Below, in pieces: positions 1 to 8,764 of a stretch of 64,000 bases of DNA. Under the pieces are notes generated by a model. That model did no database searches and was not told the origin of the DNA. It worked only from the letters and a program-made list of their open reading frames with translations. The translations under genes and the position numbers were made by a program. The stretch is from Kaistia hirudinis (GTDB lineage Bacteria; Pseudomonadota; Alphaproteobacteria; Rhizobiales; Kaistiaceae): assembly GCF_014196455.1 (NCBI RefSeq), contig NZ_JACIDS010000003.1, forward strand, positions 930,001 through 994,000. Reading direction: 5' to 3'. Within the stretch, counting starts at the first letter, position 1; the number at the start of each line of letters is the position of its first letter.

Positions 1-386
1 TCTTCGACGCCTTCGGCATCTTCCTGCTGCGGCAATATTATCTGTCGCTGCCGCGGGAGCTGGAGGAGGCGGCGCTGATCGACGGCGCCGGCTACTGGCG
101 GATCTACTGGAGCATCATCCTGCCGCTCAGCCGCCCGATCGTCTCGACGCTGGCGATCCTCTTCTTCCTCGCCAACTGGAACAGCTTCCTCTGGCCGCTC
201 ACCGTCGCGCCCCAGTCCGATCTCTGGGTCGTTCAGGTCGCGATCGCCAATTTCAAGAGCCAGTATTCATCCGCCTGGAACTATACGATGGCGGCCTCCG
301 TCATCGTCGCCATCCCCATGCTCGTCATCTTCGTGATCTTCCAGCGACAGATCATGGATTCGATCAAGACGACGGGCCTCAAGTAA
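1..386 (+). CDS. Sugar ABC transporter permease, MalG-type (3' part only)
   Basis: The window opens inside this gene; about 127 C-terminal residues are visible, read from base 3 to the TAA at 384-386. It is an inner-membrane permease of the carbohydrate-uptake (CUT1) class. The family's cytoplasmic EAA loop, which contacts the ATPase, is clear: EEAALIDGAGYWRIYW followed by ILPLSRP. A hydrophobic membrane segment follows (STLAILFFLANWNSFLWPLT), then a last one near the end (SVIVAIPMLVIFVIF), and the protein closes with the typical short tail TTGLK. The GH172 gene starts 42 bases downstream on the same strand, so the two are probably one transcription unit and the sugar imported is probably related to the GH172 substrate. 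That link is inference; the family call is firm. Confidence 0.93.
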   Translation, partial: FDAFGIFLLRQYYLSLPRELEEAALIDGAGYWRIYWSIILPLSRPIVSTLAILFFLANWNSFLWPLTVAPQSDLWVVQVAIANFKSQYSSAWNYTMAASVIVAIPMLVIFVIFQRQIMDSIKTTGLK

Positions 387-428
387 ATCCGCCTCAAGTA
401 AATCCGGCCCATAACAACGGATCCTCAT

Positions 429-1559
429 ATGACAACCTCGTTCAACGGCCTCGGCGTCGGCCTGCATAATCTCTACCGCCTGTCTCCCGCCAAGACGCGG
501 TCCATCTCCGCCGAGAACATGACGGGCGAGAAGGGTCGCGGCGGCATGGCGACCGAAGGCACGGGCGCCATCCATGCGCGCGGCCTCGGACCCGATGGCG
601 GCGTGCTCGGCTGGAAGGTCTCGCCTTCGATCCGCATCGAGCCCGGCGAGACGCGCGTGCTCGCCGATATTCGCGGCATGGGCGCGATCCAGCAGATCTG
701 GATGACGTCGGCGTATCTGCGCTGGCGCGAACTGATCCTGCGCATCTGGTGGGACGATCAGGAGCAGCCCTCGGTCGAATGTCCGCTGGGCGACTTCTTC
801 TGCTCGGGCTGGAACCAGTATGCGCAGGTGTCCTCGCTCGCCGTCTGCGTCAATCCCGGCCGGGCCTTCAACTGCTATTGGGAAATGCCCTTCCGCAAGG
901 CCGCGCGCATCGAGATCGAGAACCGCGATCCGGAGAATTTCGGCATCCTCTTCTACCAGATCAACTATACGCTGACCGACGTGCCGGAGGACGCGGCCTA
1001 TTTCCATGCGCAGTTCCGCCGCACCAATCCGCTGCCCTTCAAGGAAGACTATACGATCGTCGACGGCATCAGCGGCCGCGGCCACTATGTCGGCACCTAC
1101 ATGGCCTGGGGCGTCAACAATTCCGGCTGGTGGGGCGAGGGCGAGATCAAGTTCTTCATGGACGGCGACACCACCTTCCCGACCATCTGCGGCACCGGCA
1201 CCGAGGACTATTTCTGCGGCGCCTATAATTTCGACGGCGGCGTCGTCGACGACACGATGGACAGCCGCTATCGCGAATTCACCACGCCCTATTCGGGTCT
1301 GCCGCAGGTTCTGCGGCCGGATGGCGTCTATCGCAGCCAGCAGCGCTTCGGCATGTATCGCTGGCACCTGAACGACCCGATCCGCTTCGAGAGCGATCTT
1401 CGCGTCACCATCCAGGCGCTCGGCTGGCGAACCGAGAAGAAGGACCCGCGCTATCTGCCGCTGCAGGACGATATCGCCTCGGTCGCCTTCTGGTACCAGA
1501 CCCTCCCCACGGCGCCCTTCCCGCCGCTCCCGGACCGCGACTATCTGGAAGTCGCGTAG
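429..1559 (+). CDS. GH172 (DUF2961) family glycoside hydrolase
   Basis: This 376-residue protein has no signal peptide and is probably cytoplasmic. It shows DUF2961/GH172 landmarks along its whole length: an N-terminal NLYRLSPAKTRSISAEN segment, a WDDQEQPSVECPLGDFF block near residue 110, and the GTGTEDYF motif at about residues 254-261. Characterised GH172 enzymes act on alpha-D-fructofuranosides (difructose dianhydride I synthase/hydrolase) or alpha-D-arabinofuranosides, using two glutamates. Glu at about 258 (in GTEDYF) and about 283 (YREFTTPY) are the best visible candidates, but I could not align them. It lies just downstream of a sugar permease and converges on a sugar-acid catabolic operon. 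The start is the ATG at 429. Family assignment is confident; the substrate is unknown. Confidence 0.88.
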   Translation: MTTSFNGLGVGLHNLYRLSPAKTRSISAENMTGEKGRGGMATEGTGAIHARGLGPDGGVLGWKVSPSIRIEPGETRVLADIRGMGAIQQIWMTSAYLRWRELILRIWWDDQEQPSVECPLGDFFCSGWNQYAQVSSLAVCVNPGRAFNCYWEMPFRKAARIEIENRDPENFGILFYQINYTLTDVPEDAAYFHAQFRRTNPLPFKEDYTIVDGISGRGHYVGTYMAWGVNNSGWWGEGEIKFFMDGDTTFPTICGTGTEDYFCGAYNFDGGVVDDTMDSRYREFTTPYSGLPQVLRPDGVYRSQQRFGMYRWHLNDPIRFESDLRVTIQALGWRTEKKDPRYLPLQDDIASVAFWYQTLPTAPFPPLPDRDYLEVA

Positions 1560-1573
1560 CGAGGTACGCGCGA

Positions 1574-1622
1574 GACCACGCAAGGCGGCGGAAGCGATCT
1601 CCCGCCGCCTGTTCGGTGTGGT
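1574..1622. terminator. Bidirectional terminator-like hairpin between convergent genes
   Basis: Perfect 9-bp arms (1583-1591 and 1602-1610, AGGCGGCGG/CCGCCGCCT) enclose a 10-base loop. An outer GACCAC/GTGGTC pair (1574-1579, 1617-1622) extends the structure. It fills the 75-base gap between the convergent GH172 and dehydratase genes. There is no clear T-run, so a termination role is inferred from position. Confidence 0.5.
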
Positions 1623-1634
1623 CCAGCGCAGCGC

Positions 1635-2807
1635 CTATTCGATCACCTCGAACGAGGCGAGATGCTTGTCGGAGAGGGTGATGCCGAGGCCGGGGACGTC
1701 GTCGCTGAGGTTGATGAAGCCGCGCTCGGGCAAGGGGTCGCCTTCGAAGAGATAATAGAACAGCTCGTTGCCGACCTCGACCTCGTTGACCGGGAAGAAC
1801 TCGGAGATCGGGCAGTTCAGATTGGCCATGGTCAGGTGGTAATTGTGCATCTGGCCGGCATGCGGGATCACAGGCACCTGATAGGCCTCGGCGAGCATGT
1901 TGATCTTCTGTGCCGCCGTGATGCCGCCGACGCGGTTGGTGTCGTATTGGATGACGCTCACCGCCTCGGCATCGAGCAATTGCTTGAAGCCGAACAGCGT
2001 GAATTCATGTTCGCCGCCGGAGATCGGGATGGGGCTCTTGCGGCGCAGGAATGAATAGCCGGCGATATCGTCCGGCAGCACCGGCTCTTCCAGCCAGCGC
2101 GGGCGGAATTCTTCCAGCCGCGGCAGGATCCGTTCGGCATAGTCGACCGTCCAGCCCATATAGCATTCGATCATGATGTCGACGTCGTCGCCGACGACCT
2201 CGCGCACGGTGCGGATCAGATCGATGTTCTTGCGCATGCCGGCCGCGCCGTCCCGCGGCCCCCAGCCGAAGCGCAGCTTCATCATGGTGAAGCCCTCGTC
2301 GAGATAGCGCTTCGCCTCGGCGGCGAGGCTGTCGAGCGGCTGGCTGTAGAGCTTGGAGGCATAGACGGGGATTGCCTCCTTGGTGCGGCCGCCGAGAAGC
2401 TTGAACACCGGCTTGCCGACGGCTTTGCCCATGATGTCCCACAGGGCGATGTCGATCGCGGAGATCGCGGCCATGCCGATGCCCTTGCGGCCCCAGGCGA
2501 TGGTCGAGCGATACATCTTCTGCCAGATCGCCTCGACGTCGAACGGATCGCAGCCGATGACCAGCGGCGCGAGATAGGCGTCGATGATCGGCTTGGCGAT
2601 GCGCGGGGCGAGCGCGCAATTGCCGATGCCGACAATGCCGTCGTCGGTCTCGACCTCGCAGATGAGCCATTCATGGAAGCGGAACGAGCTCATGGAATCG
2701 CCGAGCCCGCTCAGCGCATCCATCGCGCTGGCGCTCAGATTGCTGCGCGGCGCGGCGGTGGGGCCGGTCCAGCGATAGACGCGCGAGCGGATGCTCTTGA
2801 TCTTCAT
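1635..2807 (-). CDS. Enolase-superfamily sugar-acid dehydratase (mandelate racemase/rhamnonate dehydratase-like)
   Basis: This 390-residue enzyme is of the mandelate racemase/muconate lactonizing fold, which abstracts a proton alpha to a carboxylate; most bacterial members dehydrate aldonic or uronic acids. Visible active-site elements are the K-x-R strand motif [10 protein letters not shown], successive metal-ligand acids in [18 protein letters not shown] and ISGGEHEF, and an Asp-His dyad in [11 protein letters not shown] and [11 protein letters not shown]. This pattern fits the acid-sugar dehydratase subgroup and looks most like L-rhamnonate dehydratases, but the substrate is not settled. 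I chose the ATG at 2807, preceded by GGGGA, because upstream in-frame codons run back into the oxidoreductase gene. It is the last gene of the minus-strand operon, 22 bases after its neighbour. Confidence 0.85.
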   Translation of the reverse strand: MKIKSIRSRVYRWTGPTAAPRSNLSASAMDALSGLGDSMSSFRFHEWLICEVETDDGIVGIGNCALAPRIAKPIIDAYLAPLVIGCDPFDVEAIWQKMYRSTIAWGRKGIGMAAISAIDIALWDIMGKAVGKPVFKLLGGRTKEAIPVYASKLYSQPLDSLAAEAKRYLDEGFTMMKLRFGWGPRDGAAGMRKNIDLIRTVREVVGDDVDIMIECYMGWTVDYAERILPRLEEFRPRWLEEPVLPDDIAGYSFLRRKSPIPISGGEHEFTLFGFKQLLDAEAVSVIQYDTNRVGGITAAQKINMLAEAYQVPVIPHAGQMHNYHLTMANLNCPISEFFPVNEVEVGNELFYYLFEGDPLPERGFINLSDDVPGLGITLSDKHLASFEVIE

Positions 2808-2829
2808 GATATTTCCCCGCGAGACGGCT

Positions 2830-3864
2830 TCAGTCGATAGAGGCTGGCCGGACGATCTGGCCGCTGGCGGCGGAGGCATAGGCCGCCTCGACCAGGGCGA
2901 AGGTCTTCAGATTGTCGTGGCCGGAGGTCGCCGCGACGGCGCCGCTGTCGAGGCAATCGAGCCAGTGGCGCTGCGTGGCGCGGACGCTGTCCTGGACCAC
3001 GGTCCAGGGCTCGCTGCCCCAGGCGACGGCTTCCGGAGCCGCCGTCTCGTGATGGGTGCCGGACGCGTTCTTCCAGACGATCTTGCAGCCGGCATCGACG
3101 CGCAGCGATCCGGCCTCGCCGTCCAGTTCGAAGATCATGAACGGGAAGGGGTCGGGCTCGGGATGGCTCGCATAGGAGATCTCGCACACGCTGGTGCCGC
3201 CGCCGACATGGCCGAGCAGCACCGTCGCATGGTCCTCGCCCTTGATGCCGGGGCGGACCTGCTGGGTCCGGCAGGCGACCGACTCGGCCTCGCCCATGAA
3301 GACGCGGGCGACGTCGAGGACATGGATGCCGACATCGAGGATGGCGAAGCGCTCGACTTCGGCGAGATAGGGCTGGCCGGCATAGATGTCGTAACCGGTC
3401 CGGAACGAGAAGCGGCCCCAGACGACCTTGCCGATCGCGCCCGATTTGACCAGCTCGGCGGCGCGCAGCAGCGGCGCCTGGAAGCGGAAATTCTCATGCA
3501 CCATCATCGGCAGGCCGGCGCGGTCGAGCGCGGCGACCAGCGCGCGCGCATCCGTCCAGTCGGGCGCCAGCGGCTTCTGCACGATGACCGGCACGCCCTT
3601 GGCGGCGCAGGCCTCGGCGAGGGCGAGATGCGAGGGCGCCGTGGTCGCGATGTCGACGAAATCGAGGCTCTCATTGGCGAGCATCTCGTCGACATTGGTA
3701 TAGGACTTCGGCACGCCGAAGCGCCTTGCGGCCGCTTCCGCCTTGGCGCGATCGATATCGCAGACCGCGACGATGCTGCAGCGCTCGCTGAGATCGTTCC
3801 AGGCATTCAGATGATTTTGCGAGAAGAACCCGCAGCCGATCACGGCGGCGCGACGGTGGGTCAT
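2830..3864 (-). CDS. Gfo/Idh/MocA family NAD(P)-dependent oxidoreductase
   Basis: This 344-residue sugar or polyol dehydrogenase has an N-terminal Rossmann domain ([16 protein letters not shown]) and a VQKPLAP segment at the position of the family's EKP motif. The catalytic Lys is kept and the first residue is Gln instead of Glu. The C-terminal catalytic domain carries [15 protein letters not shown], with the conserved Asp and His. Members typically oxidise a ring hydroxyl of a sugar or inositol. It sits between the second permease gene (22 bases upstream) and the dehydratase gene (22 bases downstream), so it probably oxidises the imported sugar before dehydration. The start has GGAG nine bases upstream. 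Substrate unknown. Confidence 0.9.
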   Translation of the reverse strand: MTHRRAAVIGCGFFSQNHLNAWNDLSERCSIVAVCDIDRAKAEAAARRFGVPKSYTNVDEMLANESLDFVDIATTAPSHLALAEACAAKGVPVIVQKPLAPDWTDARALVAALDRAGLPMMVHENFRFQAPLLRAAELVKSGAIGKVVWGRFSFRTGYDIYAGQPYLAEVERFAILDVGIHVLDVARVFMGEAESVACRTQQVRPGIKGEDHATVLLGHVGGGTSVCEISYASHPEPDPFPFMIFELDGEAGSLRVDAGCKIVWKNASGTHHETAAPEAVAWGSEPWTVVQDSVRATQRHWLDCLDSGAVAATSGHDNLKTFALVEAAYASAASGQIVRPASID

Positions 3865-3886
3865 GGTGGCGGTCTCCGGGTGTCGG

Positions 3887-4894
3887 TCAGGTCGCAGTGG
3901 ATCGTCGGGCCTCGACGCCGGGCTCGATCCGGATCTGCCGGCGCGTCAGGCGGGCGAGGATGCGGGTGCGCTGGCTGTCGAGCAGCACGGCGATGAAGAT
4001 GATGGCGCTGATCACCAGCGGATAGAGATACGGATTGGCGTTGAGGAGGACGAGGCCGTTCTGCACCGTCTGGATCAGGATCGCGCCGAACACCGAGCCG
4101 AGCACGCCGCCGCGCCCGCCGAACAGGCTGGTGCCGCCGAGCACGGCCGCGGCGATGACCGGGAATTCCTTCTGCAGGCCGAAGCCGGACGAGGCAGCCG
4201 CGACCTGGCTGAACGAGACGAAGCCGCCGAGACCGGCGAGCGTGCCGCAGAGGACATAGGTCGCGAACACCACGCGGCGGACGGGAATGCCGGCCTTGCG
4301 CGCGCCCTCGCGATCGGCGCCGATCGCATAGAGATAGCGGCCATAGGGGGTCCATTGCTGCACCCAGAGGGCGAGGAGCAGCACGATCGCCATGGTCCAG
4401 ACCGCATAGGAAATGCCGAGGAAACCGCCCTGGCCAAAGGCAAGCACGGGGTCGCCGGCGAAGACCATCTTGGTCTGCGACAGATGCAGCGCCAGGCCGC
4501 GGCCGACGAAGAGCGTCGCGAGCGTCACGATGAAAGCGGCGATGCCGAGCCCGACGATGAAAAGCGCATTGATGGCGCCGAACAGGGCGCCGATCGCCGT
4601 CATCAGCGCCATGGCGGCGGGCGCCGGCAGATCCTTGAAATAGAGCCCGGCCACGGCGGCGCAGACATACATGGCCGCGCCGACGGAAAGATCGACGCCG
4701 GCCAGGAGCAGCACGAAGGTCATGCCCACCGCGACGATCGCCACATTGGCGGACTGGGTGAGGATGTTGGCGAAGTTTTGCACCTCGAGGAAGCGGGGGG
4801 CGAGGATCGCGAAAAGAACGACGACCGCCACGAACAGGAGGGCAGGGGCCGAGCGCAGGACGGCGAGGCTTGCGCGGGTCGAACTCGTCTGCAT
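3887..4894 (-). CDS. Ribose/xylose-type ABC transporter permease (RbsC family), second of two
   Basis: A 335-residue inner-membrane permease with about eight to ten hydrophobic segments. It carries the RbsC-family signatures MTFVLLLAGVDLSVGA, GADREGARKAGIPVRRV and AVLGGTSLFGGRGGVLGS. The start ATG at 4894 overlaps the TGA of the ATPase gene by one base, indicating translational coupling. Two different permeases flanking one double-ATPase suggest a heterodimeric channel, whereas ribose systems usually use one permease as a homodimer. It is part of the sugar import and catabolism operon led by the binding protein at 7582-8583. Confidence 0.93.
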   Translation of the reverse strand: MQTSSTRASLAVLRSAPALLFVAVVVLFAILAPRFLEVQNFANILTQSANVAIVAVGMTFVLLLAGVDLSVGAAMYVCAAVAGLYFKDLPAPAAMALMTAIGALFGAINALFIVGLGIAAFIVTLATLFVGRGLALHLSQTKMVFAGDPVLAFGQGGFLGISYAVWTMAIVLLLALWVQQWTPYGRYLYAIGADREGARKAGIPVRRVVFATYVLCGTLAGLGGFVSFSQVAAASSGFGLQKEFPVIAAAVLGGTSLFGGRGGVLGSVFGAILIQTVQNGLVLLNANPYLYPLVISAIIFIAVLLDSQRTRILARLTRRQIRIEPGVEARRSTAT

Positions 4895-6456
4895 CACGCG
4901 GCTCCCTCTTGCCTCTGCATGGCGGCGCGCAGGATCGCAGCGCGATCGAGCTCCGGCCAGGTGAATTCGGCGACGATCTCGCCATGGGCCATGGTCAGCA
5001 CCCGGTCGCAGACGCCGAGCAGTTCCTCGACCTCGGACGAGATGACGAGGACGCCGGTGCCGCGCTCGGCCAGCTGGCGGACGAGGCCGTAGATCTCGGC
5101 CTTGGCGCCGACATCGATGCCGCGCGTCGGCTCGTCGAGAATGAAGACGGCCGGCTCGCGCAGCAGCCATTTGGCCAGCACGACCTTCTGCTGGTTGCCG
5201 CCGGAAAGGCTGAGCACCGGCTGCCGCACGAGGTCGTGCGCCTTGATGCGGACGGATCGTGCGGCTTCGCTCGCATCGCGGTCGAGCATGGCCTGCGGCA
5301 GCGGCGCGGCGGCGTTGGTACGAAGGTCCGCCAGCCGGGCGAGCTCGACATTGGTCAGCACGCCCTCGGGCAGAAGTAGCCCGTCGCCGCGCCGGTCCTC
5401 GGTCAGGAAGGCCATGCCGGCGGCCATGCAGGCGCGCGGCGAACGCTGGGCGATGACCGTGCCGTTCACCGCGACCGTGCCGGAAAGGGCGGGGTCGAGC
5501 CCGAACAGGATGCGCGCCGTTTCGGAGCGGCCGGAGCCCATCAGCCCGGCGATGCCGACGATCTCGCCGCGCATCACGCGGAAAGTGAGGTCATGCACGA
5601 TGCCCGGCTGGGTCAGGCCGCGCACGTCCAGCGCCACTTCCTGGCGCGGCGCCGCTGCGGAGCGCGGCGGGAACAGTTCGGCAATCGGTCGCCCCAGCAT
5701 GCTCTCGATCAGATGGCCGGTGGTCACGCTGGCCGCCGGACGGTTGTCGACCATGGTCCCGTCGCGCAGCGTCACCACATCGTCGCAGAGCCGCAGCACG
5801 TCTTCGAGGATGTGGCTGATATAGATGACGCCGAGGCCGCGCGCCTTCAATTGCGCCACCAGCGCGAACAGCCGCTCCGCCTCGCGCGAGGTCAGCGATG
5901 TCGTTGGCTCGTCGAAGACGATGATCCGTGCGTCGCCCGACAGGGCCTTGGCGATCTCGACCAATTGCCGCTCGCCGGGCGCGAGGCGGTTGACCAGCAT
6001 GTCCGGCGACAGGTCGAGATCGACCCGGCGCAGCAGATCGGCAGCCCGCGCCCGCATCCGCGCCTTGTCGATCTGCGGCAGCCAACTGATTCTCCGCGGA
6101 AAAGCTTGCAGCGCCAGGTTCTCGGCGATGCTGAGATTCTCGAAGAGATTGAGTTCCTGATGGATGAAGGCGATGCCGGCGCGCGCGGCTTCCTTGGAAT
6201 TCGCAGGCGCATAGGGCCTGCCGTCGATCGCCATCGTGCCGGCCGAGGGCGGCAGCAGCCCGTTGATTATGTTCATCGTCGTCGACTTGCCGGAGCCGTT
6301 CTCGCCGATGACGCCGAGCGCCTTGCCGGCTTCGAGCGTGAAGGAGACGCCCTTCAGCACCTCGACGCCGAAGAAGCTCTTGCGGAGGCCCTCGACCTTG
6401 AGCAGCGGGGCGCCGCCCGCACGTTCGCTTGCCGCGCTGTCACGTGCCGAGCTCAT
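4894..6456 (-). CDS. Sugar ABC transporter ATP-binding protein, RbsA/MglA-type double ATPase
   Basis: A 520-residue peripheral membrane ATPase with two fused nucleotide-binding domains. The first has Walker A GENGSGKST, a signature LAPGERQLVEIAKAL and Walker B IIVFDEPTTSLT. The second has the usual degenerate Walker A of this family (GLMGSGRSE), signature LSGGNQQKV and Walker B VFILDEPTRGID. It energises the two RbsC-type permeases encoded on either side. Start at 6456 was chosen because the ATG overlaps the TGA of the upstream permease (ATGA) and the sequence before it belongs to that permease's frame. The substrate is set by the binding protein and remains unknown. Confidence 0.95.
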   Translation of the reverse strand: MSSARDSAASERAGGAPLLKVEGLRKSFFGVEVLKGVSFTLEAGKALGVIGENGSGKSTTMNIINGLLPPSAGTMAIDGRPYAPANSKEAARAGIAFIHQELNLFENLSIAENLALQAFPRRISWLPQIDKARMRARAADLLRRVDLDLSPDMLVNRLAPGERQLVEIAKALSGDARIIVFDEPTTSLTSREAERLFALVAQLKARGLGVIYISHILEDVLRLCDDVVTLRDGTMVDNRPAASVTTGHLIESMLGRPIAELFPPRSAAAPRQEVALDVRGLTQPGIVHDLTFRVMRGEIVGIAGLMGSGRSETARILFGLDPALSGTVAVNGTVIAQRSPRACMAAGMAFLTEDRRGDGLLLPEGVLTNVELARLADLRTNAAAPLPQAMLDRDASEAARSVRIKAHDLVRQPVLSLSGGNQQKVVLAKWLLREPAVFILDEPTRGIDVGAKAEIYGLVRQLAERGTGVLVISSEVEELLGVCDRVLTMAHGEIVAEFTWPELDRAAILRAAMQRQEGAA

Positions 6457-7445
6457 GCTGCCACCCTGACCAGAATGCGGCTGCGCAGGGCGTCGATGAT
6501 CGCCGCCAGCAGGATGACGCCGCCCTTGACCGCGAAGACGATGGACTGCGACAGGCCGAGGAGTTGCAGGCCCTTGTCGACGACCGAGAGAAACAGGACG
6601 CCGAGGATCACCCAGGAGATCTTGCCCCGTCCGCCGAAGAGGCTGACGCCGCCGATCACCGCCGCGCCGATGACATCGAGCAGCACGCGCTGGCCGAGCA
6701 CCGGCGTGCCGGTCTCGAGGCGGCTCGTATAGACGATCGAAGCGAGCGCGGCGCAGAAGCCGGAAAGGACGAAGGCGATGATGATCACGCGGCCCGTGGG
6801 CACGCCGGACACCGTCGCGGCGCGCGGATTGTTGCCGACGGCATAGAGCCAGCGACCAAGCGTGGTGCGGCCGAGCAGCCAGTGCGCGGCGAAGGCAACG
6901 ACGAGACAGAGCAGAAGCGCATAGGGGATGCCGGCGATGCCGCCGCGGCCGATGACGGAGAAGGCGGCTGGGAGATCGCCGATGCTGACCGAGGTCGAAT
7001 GCAGCGACGTGAACCAGATCGCGGCGCCGCTCAGGAAGGTCTGCGCCACCAGCGTGACCATGAAGGACGGCATGCCGAGGCGCACGACGCAGAGGCCGTT
7101 GGCGCAACCGACCGCGAGGCCGATCAGCAGGAAGGCGATGAGCGCGACGGGGACGGCGAGTGCATTGCCTGCCAGATAGCCGCCATCACCGGTCATCAGC
7201 GCGGCGGCGACGACACTGCTGAACGCCATGGTCGAGGTGATCGAGAGATCGATCCCGGCGACGATCAGCACGAAGGTCTGGCCGATCGCCAGCAGCAGGA
7301 GCGGCAGCATCGCCATGATCACTTCGAGCGCCGTCTGGGCGCTGACGATCTCGGGCGCGAAGGGCCACAGGCACAGCACGTAAAGCGCCGTGAGCAGCAG
7401 CACCAGATACTCCGACGTGAGGAGGCGGCGAAGGAAGCGCCACAT
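6453..7445 (-). CDS. Ribose/xylose-type ABC transporter permease (RbsC family), first of two
   Basis: A permease of about 330 residues beginning MWRFLRRLLTSEYLVLLL. It is rich in membrane segments and carries the family motifs LIVAGIDLSITSTMAF, GNNPRAATVSGVPTGRV and VIGGVSLFGGRGKISW. It pairs with the second permease at 3887-4894 around the shared ATPase. Start at 7445 is the best ATG; longer in-frame extensions run into arginine-rich sequence unlike a permease N terminus. The ribosome-binding site is weak, so the start is moderately certain. A strong hairpin separates this gene from the upstream binding-protein gene. Confidence 0.9.
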   Translation of the reverse strand: MWRFLRRLLTSEYLVLLLTALYVLCLWPFAPEIVSAQTALEVIMAMLPLLLLAIGQTFVLIVAGIDLSITSTMAFSSVVAAALMTGDGGYLAGNALAVPVALIAFLLIGLAVGCANGLCVVRLGMPSFMVTLVAQTFLSGAAIWFTSLHSTSVSIGDLPAAFSVIGRGGIAGIPYALLLCLVVAFAAHWLLGRTTLGRWLYAVGNNPRAATVSGVPTGRVIIIAFVLSGFCAALASIVYTSRLETGTPVLGQRVLLDVIGAAVIGGVSLFGGRGKISWVILGVLFLSVVDKGLQLLGLSQSIVFAVKGGVILLAAIIDALRSRILVRVAA

Positions 7446-7522
7446 GACGTGCAATGGCCTCTTGAGGGGACCCGTGCCGGGTGGCGCACCGCCCGGCGCG
7501 CCGCTTGCGAAAGAAGCTGGGA

Positions 7523-7566
7523 GGATCGGGGAAATGCGGGCCGTCAGGCGCGCATCTCCCCGATCC
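7523..7566 (-). promoter_or_regulatory. Intercistronic stem-loop after the binding-protein gene
   Basis: Ten-base arms (7523-7532 and 7557-7566, GGATCGGGGA/TCCCCGATCC) continue after a single A/C mismatch into ATGCG/CGCAT (7534-7538, 7551-7555), giving a stem of about 16 bp. A second, smaller inverted repeat (GCCGGG/CCCGGC, 7476-7497) lies nearer the permease. Such structures after the first gene of ABC operons commonly protect the binding-protein mRNA or partly stop transcription, giving excess binding protein over membrane parts. Confidence 0.6.
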
Positions 7567-7581
7567 GGGCGCCGGAACGCG

Positions 7582-8583
7582 TCAGCCGTTGGCCTTCTTC
7601 CAGACCGCGTAGCCCCACATCTTGTCGCGGTCCTGGTCGAGCGTCTCCTGCGTGATGACGAAGCCGGGATCAAGCAGGAGCTTCGGCACTTCCTCGCCCT
7701 TGTTCATCTTCTCGATGGCGCCGATCGCAAGGTCCGCCTCATAGAAGAGGTTCTGGACGCCACCGACATCCATGTAGCCATCCTTGAGCGCGGCATACTG
7801 GCCCTCGTCGCCGTCGAAGCCCGCGAACAGGACGTGGCCCTCCTCGCCGGTCTTCTTCCACTTGCCGGCGATCTTGAGCGCCTGCTGGATCTGCGGCAGC
7901 AGGAAGTCGGACGAGGTCACGAGGAAATTGATGTCGGGATTGGCCTGGAGCGCGTTGGTCAGGTCCGCAAAGGCCTTGTCCGGGTTCCACTCGGTCGAGA
8001 TGCGGGCCACCACCTCGATGATGTCCTTGTTCTGGTCGACGACGTCGAAGAAGCCGTCGCGGCGCTGGATCGCGTTCTGGTCGCCGAGATCGCCGATCAG
8101 GATTGCCGCCTTGTACTTGCCGCCGGCCTTGCGCGCCTTGTCGACGAGCGCCTGCACGGTCGATTTCATGATGGCGCGATTGTCGGCCTGCACGGCGGAG
8201 GACTTTGCGTCGCTTTCGGCCGGCGGGCGGTTGAAATGCACCATCGGGATGCCGGCCTTGTTGGCCTCGCGGATCGCGGGGATGACGGCCTTCGAGTCGG
8301 TCTGCACGATGATGATGCCGGAGACCTTCTTCTGGATCATCGACTGAACCTGCTCGAACTGCTTGTTGTCGTCGAGGTTCGAGATCGATTCGAGTGGCTG
8401 GTAGCCGGCGGCCTTCGCCTTCTCTTTCAGCACGTCGAAGCCCGTCACCCAGAACGGCGACTGCAGGCTGTCGAACATGATGGCGATCGTCTTCTCGTCC
8501 GCGGCGCGAACGGCGCCGGGCAGAATGACGGTGCCTGCGGCGAGGATGGCGCCGAGATTGAAGGCGCGACGTGTGACGTTCAT
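7582..8583 (-). CDS. Periplasmic sugar-binding protein (RbsB-like, PBP1 family)
   Basis: A 333-residue extracytoplasmic solute-binding protein and the first gene of the sugar operon. The N terminus MNVTRRAFNLGAILAAG with cleavage expected near AVRAADE is a signal peptide with a twin-arginine, so Tat export is possible. The mature part has the type-1 periplasmic-binding fold signature: IAIMFDSLQSPFWVTGFDVL, ISNLDDNKQFEQVQSMI, VSGIIIVQTDSKAVIPAI and a FAGFDGDEGQYAAL block. It captures the substrate for the two-permease transporter. Divergent from the GntR gene; two operator-like boxes lie in the shared promoter region. Confidence 0.93.
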   Translation of the reverse strand: MNVTRRAFNLGAILAAGTVILPGAVRAADEKTIAIMFDSLQSPFWVTGFDVLKEKAKAAGYQPLESISNLDDNKQFEQVQSMIQKKVSGIIIVQTDSKAVIPAIREANKAGIPMVHFNRPPAESDAKSSAVQADNRAIMKSTVQALVDKARKAGGKYKAAILIGDLGDQNAIQRRDGFFDVVDQNKDIIEVVARISTEWNPDKAFADLTNALQANPDINFLVTSSDFLLPQIQQALKIAGKWKKTGEEGHVLFAGFDGDEGQYAALKDGYMDVGGVQNLFYEADLAIGAIEKMNKGEEVPKLLLDPGFVITQETLDQDRDKMWGYAVWKKANG

Positions 8584-8679
8584 GAATTCCTCCCATCGAC
8601 GAGCCGGACCCCGTCAGTGCACTCCTCGGCAGCCGCCCGGCTCAGCGGGGCCGACGGCCGACTCATAGCGCCAGAAAAG

Positions 8680-8718
8680 TTGTTAGACAATTCTGTTGGT
8701 GATAAATTTGTTAGACAG
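8680..8718. promoter_or_regulatory. Tandem GntR/FadR-type operator boxes
   Basis: TTGTTAGACAA (8680-8690) fits the FadR-subfamily consensus TNGTNNNACNA exactly. A second copy, TTGTTAGACAG (8708-8718), differs only in the last base. The two share orientation and are 28 bases apart, in the 181-base region between the divergent sugar operon and the GntR gene. They are the natural binding sites for that regulator. Confidence 0.72.
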
Positions 8719-8764
8719 GTTCGATGCCGGGTGCGACGCTGGTCCGGCAAGCAGGGAGTCTCCG

